From the NCBI GenBank assembly GCA_937893675.1, contig CALBGI010000075.1:7487-71486 (forward strand): a stretch of DNA of 64,000 nucleotides. Direction: 5' to 3'. Shown in pieces: positions 51,551 through 60,622 of the stretch; position 1 is the first letter of the stretch, and each line of letters begins with the position of its first letter. The notes under the pieces were generated by a model. It saw nothing but the letters and a program-made list of their open reading frames with translations, had not been told where the DNA came from and did not search any database. This stretch comes from an uncultured Blautia sp. (lineage in GTDB: Bacteria; Bacillota; Clostridia; Lachnospirales; Lachnospiraceae). Both the position numbers and the translations under genes were made by a program.

Positions 51551-54500
51551 TCACTCTTCCTCCCCTGTAAACGCTTTCCACAGCTCTTCCTCTGTAAGCT
51601 TTTGCAAATGCCGAAATTCATAGCCCGGCAGTTTCCGGTCAAAGCCGCACACGCCGCTGTACGGACAGTAGGTGCAGGCGTTTTTCCTGCCAAGCTCATA
51701 GGGGGAAACCTCCGCCTCTCCCTCGAGAATGGCATTCTGGATCTGGGAAATCTTGCCCTTCACATAAACGTTCAGTGCCTCAAACTGCGCTCTGGTCGCC
51801 ACAGAGGAACGTTTGCCCAACGTTCCGTCCTTGTTGATGCTCACCGGCAGAGACTGGCAGGTTCTGTCCATATGGCGTATCACTTCCGTGTTCGCCTGCA
51901 CCAGACCGTTCATTTTTAATTCCTTCAAAAGCGCCGCGCTCACGGTTCCCACATCCGCGTCCATACGCTGAGCGATCATGGGGTCTTTGATATTGTAGTA
52001 AAAAACTCCCGCGGGAATGATCTCCTTGTCCGGATATTTTTCTCCTTCCACATTCAGCGCGCCGTCCAGATAAATCAGAAGCTGCAGCTGCAGACCATGA
52101 TACAGAGACACCAGATCAAAGGTGGTGCCGCCGGTTTTGTAGTCGATCACGCGGACGTAAACCTTTTTGTCATCCTCCATGATATCCACGCGGTCAATGC
52201 GGCCGCCGCCGAAGGATACCTCAAAGCCCTCCGGCCGAAAATCGCCGTTCTTCAGCTGTTCCTGCAGCGCCCACACCGTCCGCCGCAAAATCCTGCGCAC
52301 ACGCTCGATCATGTAGCGGTTTCTCGCGCTGCTTTTCAAGATCGTATTTCCATAGTCCGCCGCAACTTCGTCAAGGCATCGGTCGATCAGGCGGTTCCTG
52401 CTTTCTTCCGTAAGCTGCGCCCAGCCTCCTGTTTTCTCAACAATTTCCGCAAAACGTTCCAGCGCGTGATGCACCACGTTTCCCATGTCCATAGCCTGAA
52501 ATTCATACTCCACCCGCTCGCTTAAGCCAAGGCCATACTGCAGAAAATGCGCAAACGCGCAGGCGCAGAATTTCTCAAGACGAGTCGCGCTGTAAGGGGA
52601 AATTTCTCCGTACAGCACCTTCGCCACGCTTTTGCTGATGACATCCCGCGGCTTTGCAAAAAAAGCAGCCTCCACCAGCCGTTTCACGGTTTCACAATAT
52701 ACCGGACTTTTCAGATACCAGGAATACAGCTCCGCAAACAGCGGCGTCGGATGGCCTGCCGCCGCGTCGGAAAGCCCGGTAAGAAAACTGTCCAGACTGG
52801 TCCCCGGAAGCTCCAGCTTCTCAAGAACCTCCTCCTGCGCCTCTATGCGCTTCACCGAAAGTTCCGGATAAAGCCCGAGCACATTGCTGATAAGATAGGC
52901 CGGGCTTACGCCTTCCCCGCCGCTCCCCGTAAGGCTGTAGGACAGACACAGAAGCTCTCCCGGCTTTGTCAGGTTCAAATACAGGTAAAATCGCTGCATA
53001 TTCATGCGCTCTTTCGGCCCCGGCGCAAGCTCAATCCCCTGTTCTCCCACAAATCCCCGGTCAAGCTCGGTCAGGATGCCGCCGTCCCCGGTGTTTTTTG
53101 CAATATTCCCCTCATTTACCCCTACAAAAAACAGGGCGCGGATATTTTTCAGGCGGGTACGCTCCATGTCGCCCACCTGCACCTGATCCATGCTAGGAGG
53201 GATCAGCGCCACCTTCGCCTGTGCAAGCCCTGTCTCCAGAAGCTGCTGAAATTCCCGGCGGTTCACGGTTTCCCCTCCAAGAATTTCCACCATCCGGTCC
53301 AAAAGTCCCATGACAATGCCGTATATCTGGGCATATTCCTTTTCCATGGCCTTGTCTCCCATGGCTTTAAAGCCCAGCTCCTGTTTTTTCAGCTTCTGCT
53401 GAATCCCGCTGTTCACAATAAACTGATACAGAATGCGGCAGTATTCCTCCACCGTATGTTTTTTCCCGGAAAAGCCTTCTGCCAGGACAGCCACTTCCTC
53501 CACAAACTGTTTTCTGCTCTCATTAAGGTTTTGCAGCTCCTCCGGATGCTGCCCCCGGTAGATGCGCACCCAGCTTTCTTTATAGCGCTCATAGCCCCGG
53601 ATTCCCAGTGCAAGCACATAGTTCTCAAGGAAATCCGCCTCCTCTCCTGTAAGGCCGGACATCCCGCAGCGCAGATACCGGAATACGCTTTCATAAGAAA
53701 AGTTCTGCACAATCATCTCTATGGCAGAGCGCAGATACTCCACAAAAGGATTCATGAGTACAGAATGCTTCTCATCAATAAAATAGGGAATTCCCGCCTC
53801 GCCAAACACCTGGCGGGCCAGATTTCCATACCGCTCCAGGTCTCCGGTGATCACAGCCATTTCGCCGTACTTCATCCCACGGGTCCGCACCAGCCGCGCC
53901 ATGCGGCGTGCCGTCTCCTCCATTTCCGCCAGGGGAGAGGCCGCGCAGAACACCTGGATCTCCTCCTGCTCCTTTTCATAGGCAGCTTTATGATAGCGGA
54001 AAATATGCTGTTCCAAAAAATCAAGCGCCGGCGCCTTGGCAAAACGAGACTTCCCGTGCCGCTCCAAAAGCACTGGCTCCTCGATCTCTTTGGTAAGGCC
54101 GGACAGAACATGGATCATCTTCCGGCTCATATAGAAGAGCTGATGGGGCTTTCCCAAGGAAAACGGGGATGCTTTGGCGTCCATAGTCACTGTAACCGTA
54201 ACCTTGCTGCATACCAACAGGAGCTTCTGCAGCACAGAAACCTGTATGGGCGTAAATCCCGTAAAACCATCCAGCAGCACTTCACTGTCCCGAAGCTTTT
54301 TTGACTGGGAGAGCTTTCTCACCAGAACATCCAGCATCTCCTCTCCGGTCATGTAATGCCCGGAAAGATATTCCCGAAACTCCCGGTACAAAACGCTCAC
54401 ATCGGCAAGCTTCAGCTTCAGAAGCGTTCTCTCCTGTGCGCGGCGGAGGATGTCGTCCAATTCCTCCTCCCGGATATCATATTGCATAAATTCCGAGATC

Positions 54501-54874
54501 AACGATTTTACCTCATCCAGACATCCCGGCTTGTTCATCTGACTTCCCAGATAAGGAAGCTCGCGCCTGTGCGCCTGGGACAGCTTGCGAAGAACCATGC
54601 TTTTGCCCACATCATCCAGAAGCTTCCGGTTATCGCCGCCGGTCTCCTCCGTCACCCGATAAGCCAGACGCTCAAAGCTCAGAATATCAATATTCAGGAT
54701 TCCTTTTACAGGACTGAGCTCTACCAGCGTCTTCTGCGTCTGCATGGTAAACTGTTCCGGGACAATGACATAGTAACGCTTTTCCGGATGTCTGCTCGCC
54801 TCTGACAGAATGCGGCTGTATGCATAATGGGATTTTCCGGCGCCTGCGCTGCCGATGATAAACTGTAAAGACAT
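51551..54874 (-). CDS. addB: Helicase-nuclease AddB subunit
   Basis: The Chi-recognition/nuclease partner of AddA, 1107 residues. The N-terminal P-loop is GSAGAGKSHYAY. The central region is the inactivated helicase-like part. The C-terminal nuclease domain has VRVIDYKTGG, and the cysteines for its iron-sulfur cluster are CACAFAHF near residue 790 and CTYCPYSGVCGF near the end. The ATG at 54874 has GGAGGAG just before it; an in-frame TTG at 54886 overlaps that site and is less likely. Confidence 0.97.
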   Translation of the reverse strand: MSLQFIIGSAGAGKSHYAYSRILSEASRHPEKRYYVIVPEQFTMQTQKTLVELSPVKGILNIDILSFERLAYRVTEETGGDNRKLLDDVGKSMVLRKLSQAHRRELPYLGSQMNKPGCLDEVKSLISEFMQYDIREEELDDILRRAQERTLLKLKLADVSVLYREFREYLSGHYMTGEEMLDVLVRKLSQSKKLRDSEVLLDGFTGFTPIQVSVLQKLLLVCSKVTVTVTMDAKASPFSLGKPHQLFYMSRKMIHVLSGLTKEIEEPVLLERHGKSRFAKAPALDFLEQHIFRYHKAAYEKEQEEIQVFCAASPLAEMEETARRMARLVRTRGMKYGEMAVITGDLERYGNLARQVFGEAGIPYFIDEKHSVLMNPFVEYLRSAIEMIVQNFSYESVFRYLRCGMSGLTGEEADFLENYVLALGIRGYERYKESWVRIYRGQHPEELQNLNESRKQFVEEVAVLAEGFSGKKHTVEEYCRILYQFIVNSGIQQKLKKQELGFKAMGDKAMEKEYAQIYGIVMGLLDRMVEILGGETVNRREFQQLLETGLAQAKVALIPPSMDQVQVGDMERTRLKNIRALFFVGVNEGNIAKNTGDGGILTELDRGFVGEQGIELAPGPKERMNMQRFYLYLNLTKPGELLCLSYSLTGSGGEGVSPAYLISNVLGLYPELSVKRIEAQEEVLEKLELPGTSLDSFLTGLSDAAAGHPTPLFAELYSWYLKSPVYCETVKRLVEAAFFAKPRDVISKSVAKVLYGEISPYSATRLEKFCACAFAHFLQYGLGLSERVEYEFQAMDMGNVVHHALERFAEIVEKTGGWAQLTEESRNRLIDRCLDEVAADYGNTILKSSARNRYMIERVRRILRRTVWALQEQLKNGDFRPEGFEVSFGGGRIDRVDIMEDDKKVYVRVIDYKTGGTTFDLVSLYHGLQLQLLIYLDGALNVEGEKYPDKEIIPAGVFYYNIKDPMIAQRMDADVGTVSAALLKELKMNGLVQANTEVIRHMDRTCQSLPVSINKDGTLGKRSSVATRAQFEALNVYVKGKISQIQNAILEGEAEVSPYELGRKNACTYCPYSGVCGFDRKLPGYEFRHLQKLTEEELWKAFTGEEE

Positions 54875-54966
54875 AATCTCCTCCAAATTTCATTTCTTTT
54901 GTAATTCTATCATATAATTCTGTTTTTCGTAATAGGATATAGAAAGTAAACCGGGAGGCGCATACC

Positions 54967-55401
54967 ATGAATTCCAAAACAAGAATCGTCGTGCTACATA
55001 TGAAAGAAGTCGTTTACACCATTATCTTCCTCGCTCTCGCCATTATTTTCGGAATCCTGATGTTTTTCATGTTCGGCTCCAAAAAAGGCGGCGAAAGCGG
55101 CACCACCGACGCCCGGTATACACCCGGTGTCTATACCTCCTCCATAGAGCTCAACAACAATACCTTTGACGTGGAGGTCACTGTCAGTTCAGACAAAATC
55201 CAGTCCGTCAATCTGGTAAACTTAAGCGAGAGCACCGCAGCCATGTTTCCCCTGGTAGAGCCTGCTTTAGATTCCATTGCTGAGCAGATCTGCGAAAAGC
55301 AGTCGCTGGAGAATATCGAGTACGCGGACGACAAGAAATACACCTCCATCATGCTCATGAGCTCCATTGAGGATGCATTGGAAAAGGCGGAGAATCCTTA
55401 A
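54967..55401 (+). CDS. Membrane-anchored small domain protein (FMN_bind-like fold)
   Basis: A 144-residue protein with one membrane helix (about 15-37), a short linker and an outward-facing domain of about 90 residues (YTPGVYTSSIELNNNTFDVEVTVSSDKIQSVNLVNLSE, then a helical end). The domain resembles FMN-bind domains in layout, but the usual flavin-attachment Ser/Thr-Gly-Ala-Thr motif is not visible, so FMN binding is unproven. A GGGAGG site precedes the ATG. It is divergent from addB and ends at a strong terminator. Confidence 0.75.
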   Translation: MNSKTRIVVLHMKEVVYTIIFLALAIIFGILMFFMFGSKKGGESGTTDARYTPGVYTSSIELNNNTFDVEVTVSSDKIQSVNLVNLSESTAAMFPLVEPALDSIAEQICEKQSLENIEYADDKKYTSIMLMSSIEDALEKAENP

Positions 55402-55417
55402 CGGTCTCCGCCTTTTT
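55386..55417. terminator. Bidirectional terminator between the small membrane gene and nadE
   Basis: GGCGGAGA (55386-55393) pairs with TCTCCGCC (55405-55412); T run on the plus strand and on the minus strand (TTTTC). Serves both convergent genes. Confidence 0.85.
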
Positions 55418-55421
55418 CTGT

Positions 55422-57335
55422 TTACTGTATGTTTTCCAGCTCAGAAAGCCACACCCGCGCACTGGCGTCGCTGGGCATCCGAAGGTCACCTCTCGGGGAA
55501 AGCGCCACGCTTCCCACCTTGGGGCCGTCCGGTATGCAGGAACGTTTAAACTGCTGGGCAAAAAATCTTCGGTAAAAGCTTTTCAGCCACTTGAGGATCA
55601 CTTCCTTTTCGTAAATCCCGGCAAAGGTTCTGCAGGCAATGCGGTAGATCTTCTTCGGGGAAAAGCCGGCCCGCAGCATGTAATAAATGAAAAAGTCATG
55701 AAGCTCATAGGGTCCCACCAAGTCCTCCGTCTTCTGAGCGATCTCACCGTCTTTCGGCGGCAGAAGCTCCGGACTTACCGGCGTGTCCAGAATGTCAAGC
55801 AGCACTTCTCTCAATTCCGCTTCTTCGCAGTTTTCCCCATAGCAGCGTACCAGGTGGCGTACCAGCGTTTTTGGCACAGATCCGTTGACGCCGTACATGG
55901 ACATGTGGTCGCCGTTGTAGGTCGCCCATCCAAGCGCAAGCTCTGACAAATCTCCGGTTCCCACCAGAACCGCGCCCTCCTGGTTCGCCATATCCATGAG
56001 GACCTGCGTCCGCTCTCTTGCCTGGCTGTTTTCGTAGGTCACGTCATGCACCTGCGGATCATGTCCGATATCCTTGAAATGCTGGGTCACCGCAGCCTTG
56101 ATGTTCACCTCCGTAAGCTTTGCGCCCAGACATTTGCTCAGACGGCAGGCATTGGTGTAGGTCCGGTCTGTCGTCCCGAAGCAGGGCATGGTCACACAGT
56201 GGATCTTGGCTCGCTCAATTCCCATCAGATCAAAGGTTTTGGCTATGACAAGAAGCGCCAATGTGGAATCCAGCCCGCCGGAAAGCCCCACCATGGCTCT
56301 CTGACAATGCATATGCTCCATGCGCTTTTTCAGCCCCAGTGCCTGGATATGCAGAATTTCTTCACAGCGCATCACGCGTTCTTCCGCCTTCGCCGGGACA
56401 AAGGGATTTTCGGAAAATTCCCGGGTAAGCACCGTTTCCTCTATTTTTACATCAAAGGGCACCCGCACATAGCCTTCCTGCCGCGCTGCCGGGTAGGTAG
56501 AAAGTCTCTGTCTCTCATCCGCCAGCCGCTGCACGTCAATCTCGCTGACGACAGTCTCGTCCTGAAAGCGCGCTCCCTCCGCCAGCACAGCACCGTTTTC
56601 CACGATCATATTCTGGCTGGAAAAAACCACATCCTGCGTGGATTCCCCGGCGCCGGCGCTGGCATACACGTAGCCGCACACAAGGCGTGCGGACTGCCCA
56701 GCCACCAGGCTTCTGCGGTAAGAGGCTTTGCCTGCAACCGCGTTGCTGGCCGACAGGTTTACCACAATGTGTGCACCGGCCTGGGCATGAGATACGCTGG
56801 GCGGAAGCGGCACCCACAGATCCTCACAGATTTCTGCCGCCACGGTAAATTCTCCAAGCTCCCTGCACGCAAAAAGCAGCTTCGCCCCAAAGGGGATACG
56901 CTCCCCTTCCACCTGAATATGCTCCACCGCCTCCTCCGCCGCTGCAAACTGGCGCTGCTCATAAAACTCATTATAATTTGGCAGGTGGGTTTTTGGCACA
57001 ATACCAAGAATCTTTCCTCTGTTCAGGGCTGCCGCCCCGTTGTAGATTTTTCCGAACGCACGCACAGGAAGTCCCACGAAAATCAGCGCATCCACTTCTT
57101 TTGTCTCCCCGGCCAGCCATAAAAGCGTCTCCCAGGCGCTGTCAAGAAGGCTTCTCTGCAAAAACAGATCCCCGCAGGTGTAGCCGGTAATGGAAAGCTC
57201 CGGAAACACCATCAGCTTTGCTTTTTCCTTTTCCATTTCGTGTATCAGGCGCAGGATTTCTGCTCCGTTTGCTCTGCAGTCCGCAACTGTCACTCTCGGC
57301 GTCGCTGCGGCCGCCTTAATAAACCCCTGTTTCAT
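55422..57335 (-). CDS. nadE: Glutamine-hydrolysing NAD+ synthase
   Basis: Makes NAD+ from nicotinate-adenine dinucleotide using glutamine. 637 residues, a normal length for the two-domain type. The N-terminal nitrilase-like amidase has Glu in FPELSITGYTCG, Lys in PKTHLPNYNEFYE and the nucleophile Cys in AAEICEDLWVP. The C-terminal synthetase has the P-loop VGLSGGLDSTLALLV and VGTGDLSELALGW. Last gene of the methyltransferase-hslO-nadE unit, 18 bases after hslO. Confidence 0.97.
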   Translation of the reverse strand: MKQGFIKAAAATPRVTVADCRANGAEILRLIHEMEKEKAKLMVFPELSITGYTCGDLFLQRSLLDSAWETLLWLAGETKEVDALIFVGLPVRAFGKIYNGAAALNRGKILGIVPKTHLPNYNEFYEQRQFAAAEEAVEHIQVEGERIPFGAKLLFACRELGEFTVAAEICEDLWVPLPPSVSHAQAGAHIVVNLSASNAVAGKASYRRSLVAGQSARLVCGYVYASAGAGESTQDVVFSSQNMIVENGAVLAEGARFQDETVVSEIDVQRLADERQRLSTYPAARQEGYVRVPFDVKIEETVLTREFSENPFVPAKAEERVMRCEEILHIQALGLKKRMEHMHCQRAMVGLSGGLDSTLALLVIAKTFDLMGIERAKIHCVTMPCFGTTDRTYTNACRLSKCLGAKLTEVNIKAAVTQHFKDIGHDPQVHDVTYENSQARERTQVLMDMANQEGAVLVGTGDLSELALGWATYNGDHMSMYGVNGSVPKTLVRHLVRCYGENCEEAELREVLLDILDTPVSPELLPPKDGEIAQKTEDLVGPYELHDFFIYYMLRAGFSPKKIYRIACRTFAGIYEKEVILKWLKSFYRRFFAQQFKRSCIPDGPKVGSVALSPRGDLRMPSDASARVWLSELENIQ

Positions 57336-57353
57336 TGTCTGCTCCTCCTGCCT

Positions 57354-58232
57354 TTATTTACATTTGCGAAGAATCTCCTTGAGCTCTTCCACGGTAAAGG
57401 TGTAGCTGGTGTTGCAGAAATGGCAGTTGAGCTCCACCGGCTTTCCTTCCTGAATCATGTCGTTCAGCTCTTTTCGTCCAACACTGATAAGCGCGCGTTC
57501 TACGCGCTGTTTGCTGCAGTTGCAGTAAAACTGCGCAGGCAGCGTATCTGTAACCTCCACATCAAAGCCATCGAGTACATGCTCCAGAATACTCTCTGCG
57601 GTATGGCCCTCCTCCAGAAGGTTTGTCACCGAGTCGATTTTTGCGATATTTTCCTCCAGTTTCGCAATGGTGCTTTCCTCTGCAAAGGGCATCACCTGCA
57701 CGATAAAGCCGCCGGCCTGCCGCACTGTATTGTCGCGGTTCATCAAAACGCCAAGACCAACCGCGGAAGGAACCTGCTCGCTGGTCGCAAAGTAATAGGT
57801 CAAATCCTCCGCGATCTCGCTGGTCTGCAGGATTACCTGACCGGAGTACGGCTCCTTCAGCCCCATATCCTTGATAACGTTCAGAAATCCAACGCCAACA
57901 GCCCCGGCCACATCCAGCTTGCCCTTGCTGTTTGCAGGAATGCATACATCCGGATTCCCCACATATCCCTTGACATTTCCCTGAGAATCTGCGGTCACCG
58001 TAATACCGTTTATAGGGCCTCCTGCCTGAATCTGCAAAGTCAGGATGTCTTTTTCCCCTTTCATCATCACGCCCATCATGGCTCCGCCTGTGAGAAGACG
58101 TCCCAAGGCCGCTGTCGCCACCGGGCTGGTGTTGTGCCGCTGTCTCGCCGTCTCCACCATATCTCTGGTGTTCGCCGCAAATGCGCGGATCTGGTTGTTT
58201 GCTGCCATTGCTCTTACAATATAATCACTCAT
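57354..58232 (-). CDS. hslO: Redox-regulated chaperone Hsp33
   Basis: A zinc-dependent chaperone that unfolds and becomes active when its cysteines are oxidised. 292 residues. The N-terminal domain has VATAALGRLLTGGAMMGVMMKG and a long central linker. Zinc cysteines are CNCS near residue 240 and CHFC near residue 273, all four present. The start overlaps the end of the methyltransferase gene by eight bases. It suggests that this operon helps under oxidative or heat stress. Confidence 0.97.
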   Translation of the reverse strand: MSDYIVRAMAANNQIRAFAANTRDMVETARQRHNTSPVATAALGRLLTGGAMMGVMMKGEKDILTLQIQAGGPINGITVTADSQGNVKGYVGNPDVCIPANSKGKLDVAGAVGVGFLNVIKDMGLKEPYSGQVILQTSEIAEDLTYYFATSEQVPSAVGLGVLMNRDNTVRQAGGFIVQVMPFAEESTIAKLEENIAKIDSVTNLLEEGHTAESILEHVLDGFDVEVTDTLPAQFYCNCSKQRVERALISVGRKELNDMIQEGKPVELNCHFCNTSYTFTVEELKEILRKCK

Positions 58233-59037
58233 AGTTCTCTCCTGTTTCTTTTGTTCCGGCCATCATGCCGTATTTTTCTGCTTTCTGATATTCTCTCGCC
58301 ACGAAGGTGAGCCGCTCACTGGTTTTCTGAGGCTCATTTCTGGTATAGGCATCGTACACCTTCAAAAGCTCGAGCCCCGCACCCGCAAGGGCTTCCGTAA
58401 TCTCCTCCAGGGAATACGCTCTCTGATAATGAATCTCCTCGCTTTTTTCATAAAGGCCGTTTTCCTGCCGCAAAAATAACGTCAGCGCATACTCGTTGAT
58501 GTGACTCTCCCTGTCGTACTCATTTTCCCAGATAAAGCTGCCCTCATCCCGATTTTCCGCAACTGTTCCTGTTCCCAGGATTTTCTCATACTTGTAAACG
58601 GTATTCATGTCAAAAAGGAACACACCGCCCGGGTCAAGATAATTATTTACAAGGGAAAACGCCTTCTGAAGCTCTCCCTCCTCTGTGAGGTAGTTGAGAC
58701 TGTCGCAGACGCTCACAACCGCCCGCACGGTTCCGTAGAGCTCAAACTCCTGCATGTCCTGGCAGAGATAGAGAATGGGATAGCCGGATTCCACGCGTTT
58801 CTCCATCGCCTCCGCAAGCATTTCCTCTGAATTGTCCACACCAATCATATCGTAGCCGGCTCCTGCGAGAAGCTCTGTCATGGTTCCCGTTCCGCAGCCA
58901 AGCTCCAGCACCAGTCCGTCCCGGATACCATACTCTGTGAGCGTTCCCGACAGATACGCCGCCCATTCACGATAATTCACATTGTCCATAAAAACATCAT
59001 AAATTCTGGCGAAATCGCCGTACGCTTCTCTCTCCAT
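58225..59037 (-). CDS. Class I SAM-dependent methyltransferase
   Basis: A 270-residue methyltransferase with motif I VLELGCGTGTMTELL near residue 40, then MIGVDNSEEMLAEA and VSVCDSLNYLTEEGELQKAFSLVNNYLDPGGVFLFDMNT. The C-terminal half has a beta-rich extension as in the YqeM-like group. Substrate unknown. Genes of this type occur directly upstream of hslO in several Firmicutes (from memory). It has a good promoter at 59079-59107. Confidence 0.92.
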   Translation of the reverse strand: MEREAYGDFARIYDVFMDNVNYREWAAYLSGTLTEYGIRDGLVLELGCGTGTMTELLAGAGYDMIGVDNSEEMLAEAMEKRVESGYPILYLCQDMQEFELYGTVRAVVSVCDSLNYLTEEGELQKAFSLVNNYLDPGGVFLFDMNTVYKYEKILGTGTVAENRDEGSFIWENEYDRESHINEYALTLFLRQENGLYEKSEEIHYQRAYSLEEITEALAGAGLELLKVYDAYTRNEPQKTSERLTFVAREYQKAEKYGMMAGTKETGENYE

Positions 59038-59078
59038 AGGGTTCTTCCTCCGGATTGTTTGATTTTCCTCTGTCTCAC

Positions 59079-59107
59079 ATCATATCACAGCATGGAAAAA
59101 GTTGCAA
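59079..59107 (-). promoter_or_regulatory. Promoter of the methyltransferase-hslO-nadE unit
   Basis: TTGCAA (59107-59102), 17-base spacer, TATGAT (59084-59079), 42 bases before the start. Confidence 0.7.
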
Positions 59108-59256
59108 AACAAACTGCAAATACCCCGGGATTTTTGGAATTTCAGATCAAAAAAGCGGCGGTACCCAGCCAGTGTTTCCCCGGAGCCGTGCTCCGCACCA
59201 AGCTTCTCCAACAGGAAATCACGGGAAGTGTCCGCCGCAGCTATTTTTCTCTGTAA
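59091..59256. other. Unassigned intergenic stretch with open frames on both strands
   Basis: The 222-base gap between the methyltransferase and Rpn genes holds an open plus-strand frame (54 codons from 59091) without a ribosome-binding site. A minus-strand frame with plausible residues (DTSRDFLLEKLGAEHGSGE) overlaps the promoter of the methyltransferase. Neither has convincing start signals; it may be a decayed gene remnant. Confidence 0.3.
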
Positions 59257-59259
59257 ATC

Positions 59260-60219
59260 CTATTCAAGTCCATCCAGCATGTCTCTGACTTCTTCTGCCG
59301 AAATCCCGCATTGTCCTGCAATTTCTTCGCAGGTTCTTCCGGCGCGGCGCAGGAGAAGTATCTGCTTAAACATTTTGCGCTCAAGTTCCCGGCCTTGTAT
59401 CAGGCCGGTTTTACGCCCCTCCGCCAGACCGGCTTCATGCCCCTCGACCAGGCCGGACTGACGTCCGGATTCATATCCCTCTTCGAATCCCTCTTCCTTT
59501 GTCTGCCGCATATGGCGTTCTTCATCATACTCGTAAATGCTCACTTTGATCGCCTCCGCTCGATTTTTCTCCAAGAACTCCGCCAGCACACCTCGCTTGA
59601 TACATTCGTCCACCGCCTTTTCCACAGCGCCTGCAAGGGGCATATCCTGTGCGTGTTTCCGCACCAGGGCAGTGTACTCCGCATAGTCCCGCAAGGTCCT
59701 GCAGGCATCCAGGAGTTTCTTATTATGTCCTTTGTTGATATTCAGCATAGTCGCCTTCAGTTCCAGCTGCGGCTGGTCTTCCTTCACCTGAAACGTATCG
59801 GATAAACGCAGTTCCCGCTGGTCCGGCTGTTCCTCCGTCCCATTGTAAAAAATAATAAAATGGGGCGTAGGGATCTTTACCGCCTTGCTTCCGTACAAAT
59901 TCATTTCTTTCGTGAAATCTGAGTATACATCCGCCACATAAAACAAAAACCTCAGGGGCAGATTTGGGCTGCAGGTGGACTGGTGCTCATAAAGATTCAG
60001 GCGTTTATCAATAAGAAAGGAAACATCATTGCGCATTGCCATATAAATGGCGTTCTCCAGTGTGTTCACCACCAAATCGTCCGGGTTCGTGTAATCCGTC
60101 CCGTTGATTGCATTGTAAAGCTCCAAAAGCTCTTTCTTATTGCTGAAAATCATCTCAAACATCCGGGACTTATACGTACGGTTAGGGGCAGGGGCTGTGT
60201 GCTGTCCAGTCATTGTCAT
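59260..60219 (-). CDS. Rpn-family nuclease (transposase_31-like)
   Basis: A 319-residue protein of the recombination-promoting-nuclease family, PD-(D/E)XK fold. TYKSRMFEMIFSNKKELLELYNAINGTDY and DDLVVNTLENAIYMAMRNDVSFLID (catalytic Asp), then LNLYEHQSTCSPNLPLRFLFYVADVY with the Glu of the catalytic core, are typical. Near the end, Gly-rich repeats (ESGRQSGLVEGHEAGLAEGRKTG) precede a short helical domain (ILLLRRAGRTCEEIAGQCGISAEEVRDML). The ATG at 60219 follows AGGAGG by six bases. These genes tend to be multicopy and mobile-like in Lachnospiraceae; no transposon ends are seen here. Confidence 0.88.
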   Translation of the reverse strand: MTMTGQHTAPAPNRTYKSRMFEMIFSNKKELLELYNAINGTDYTNPDDLVVNTLENAIYMAMRNDVSFLIDKRLNLYEHQSTCSPNLPLRFLFYVADVYSDFTKEMNLYGSKAVKIPTPHFIIFYNGTEEQPDQRELRLSDTFQVKEDQPQLELKATMLNINKGHNKKLLDACRTLRDYAEYTALVRKHAQDMPLAGAVEKAVDECIKRGVLAEFLEKNRAEAIKVSIYEYDEERHMRQTKEEGFEEGYESGRQSGLVEGHEAGLAEGRKTGLIQGRELERKMFKQILLLRRAGRTCEEIAGQCGISAEEVRDMLDGLE

Positions 60220-60544
60220 AAAATACCTCCTATCTGGAAATGGCAGGAGGCCTCTCATGCACTCTAGCGTACAACTGACTGTTGTGAAACCTCTCTGCTT
60301 TTTTATAAGGGAAAAGCATGAGATTTCTTCGTCTTGCCGAATGGCTGAAATGATACCTTGAAACAGATAAACTGCCTAGAATAAAAGAAATGAAATGCTT
60401 TGATTTATCTTAGCACGAATTGGACTGTTGTGCCAGAGCTTTTTCGGGATTTTAAGGAAAATCGTTTTACAAATTTCGACACACAGCCGAATCCTTTCTT
60501 TTCACACAAAACAGATGCTCTGTCTGATTTTGGAAAAGGAAAAA
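60220..60544. other. Long intergenic region upstream of the Rpn gene
   Basis: About 325 bases with no believable gene on either strand. A small inverted repeat (GCTTTT/AAAAGC near 60297-60318) is the only structure noted; no good promoter for the Rpn gene was found. Confidence 0.5.
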
Positions 60545-60575
60545 CCGGCCGGATTTCCTTGAAAATCCAGCCGGC
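60545..60575 (-). terminator. Terminator of the lipoprotein gene
   Basis: Minus-strand GCCGGCTGGATTT pairs with AAATCCGGCCGG, with one mismatch, followed by TTTTTCC. About 48 bases after the stop. Confidence 0.85.
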
Positions 60576-60622
60576 AAAATGGCTCCCTATTCTTTTTGCG
60601 TACCGTCAAACCAGAGCCGCCA

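Noticed and set aside
48760..51570. Plus-strand open frame of over 900 codons opposite addA
   Set aside because: Low-complexity product without family features; a mirror of addA codon use.
53004..53186. Small plus-strand frames inside addB and addA
   Set aside because: Antisense shadows without start signals or conservation signs.
59260..60219. Rpn gene as part of a complete transposon
   Set aside because: No terminal inverted repeats or target duplications were visible around it, and the family is mostly not a true transposase.
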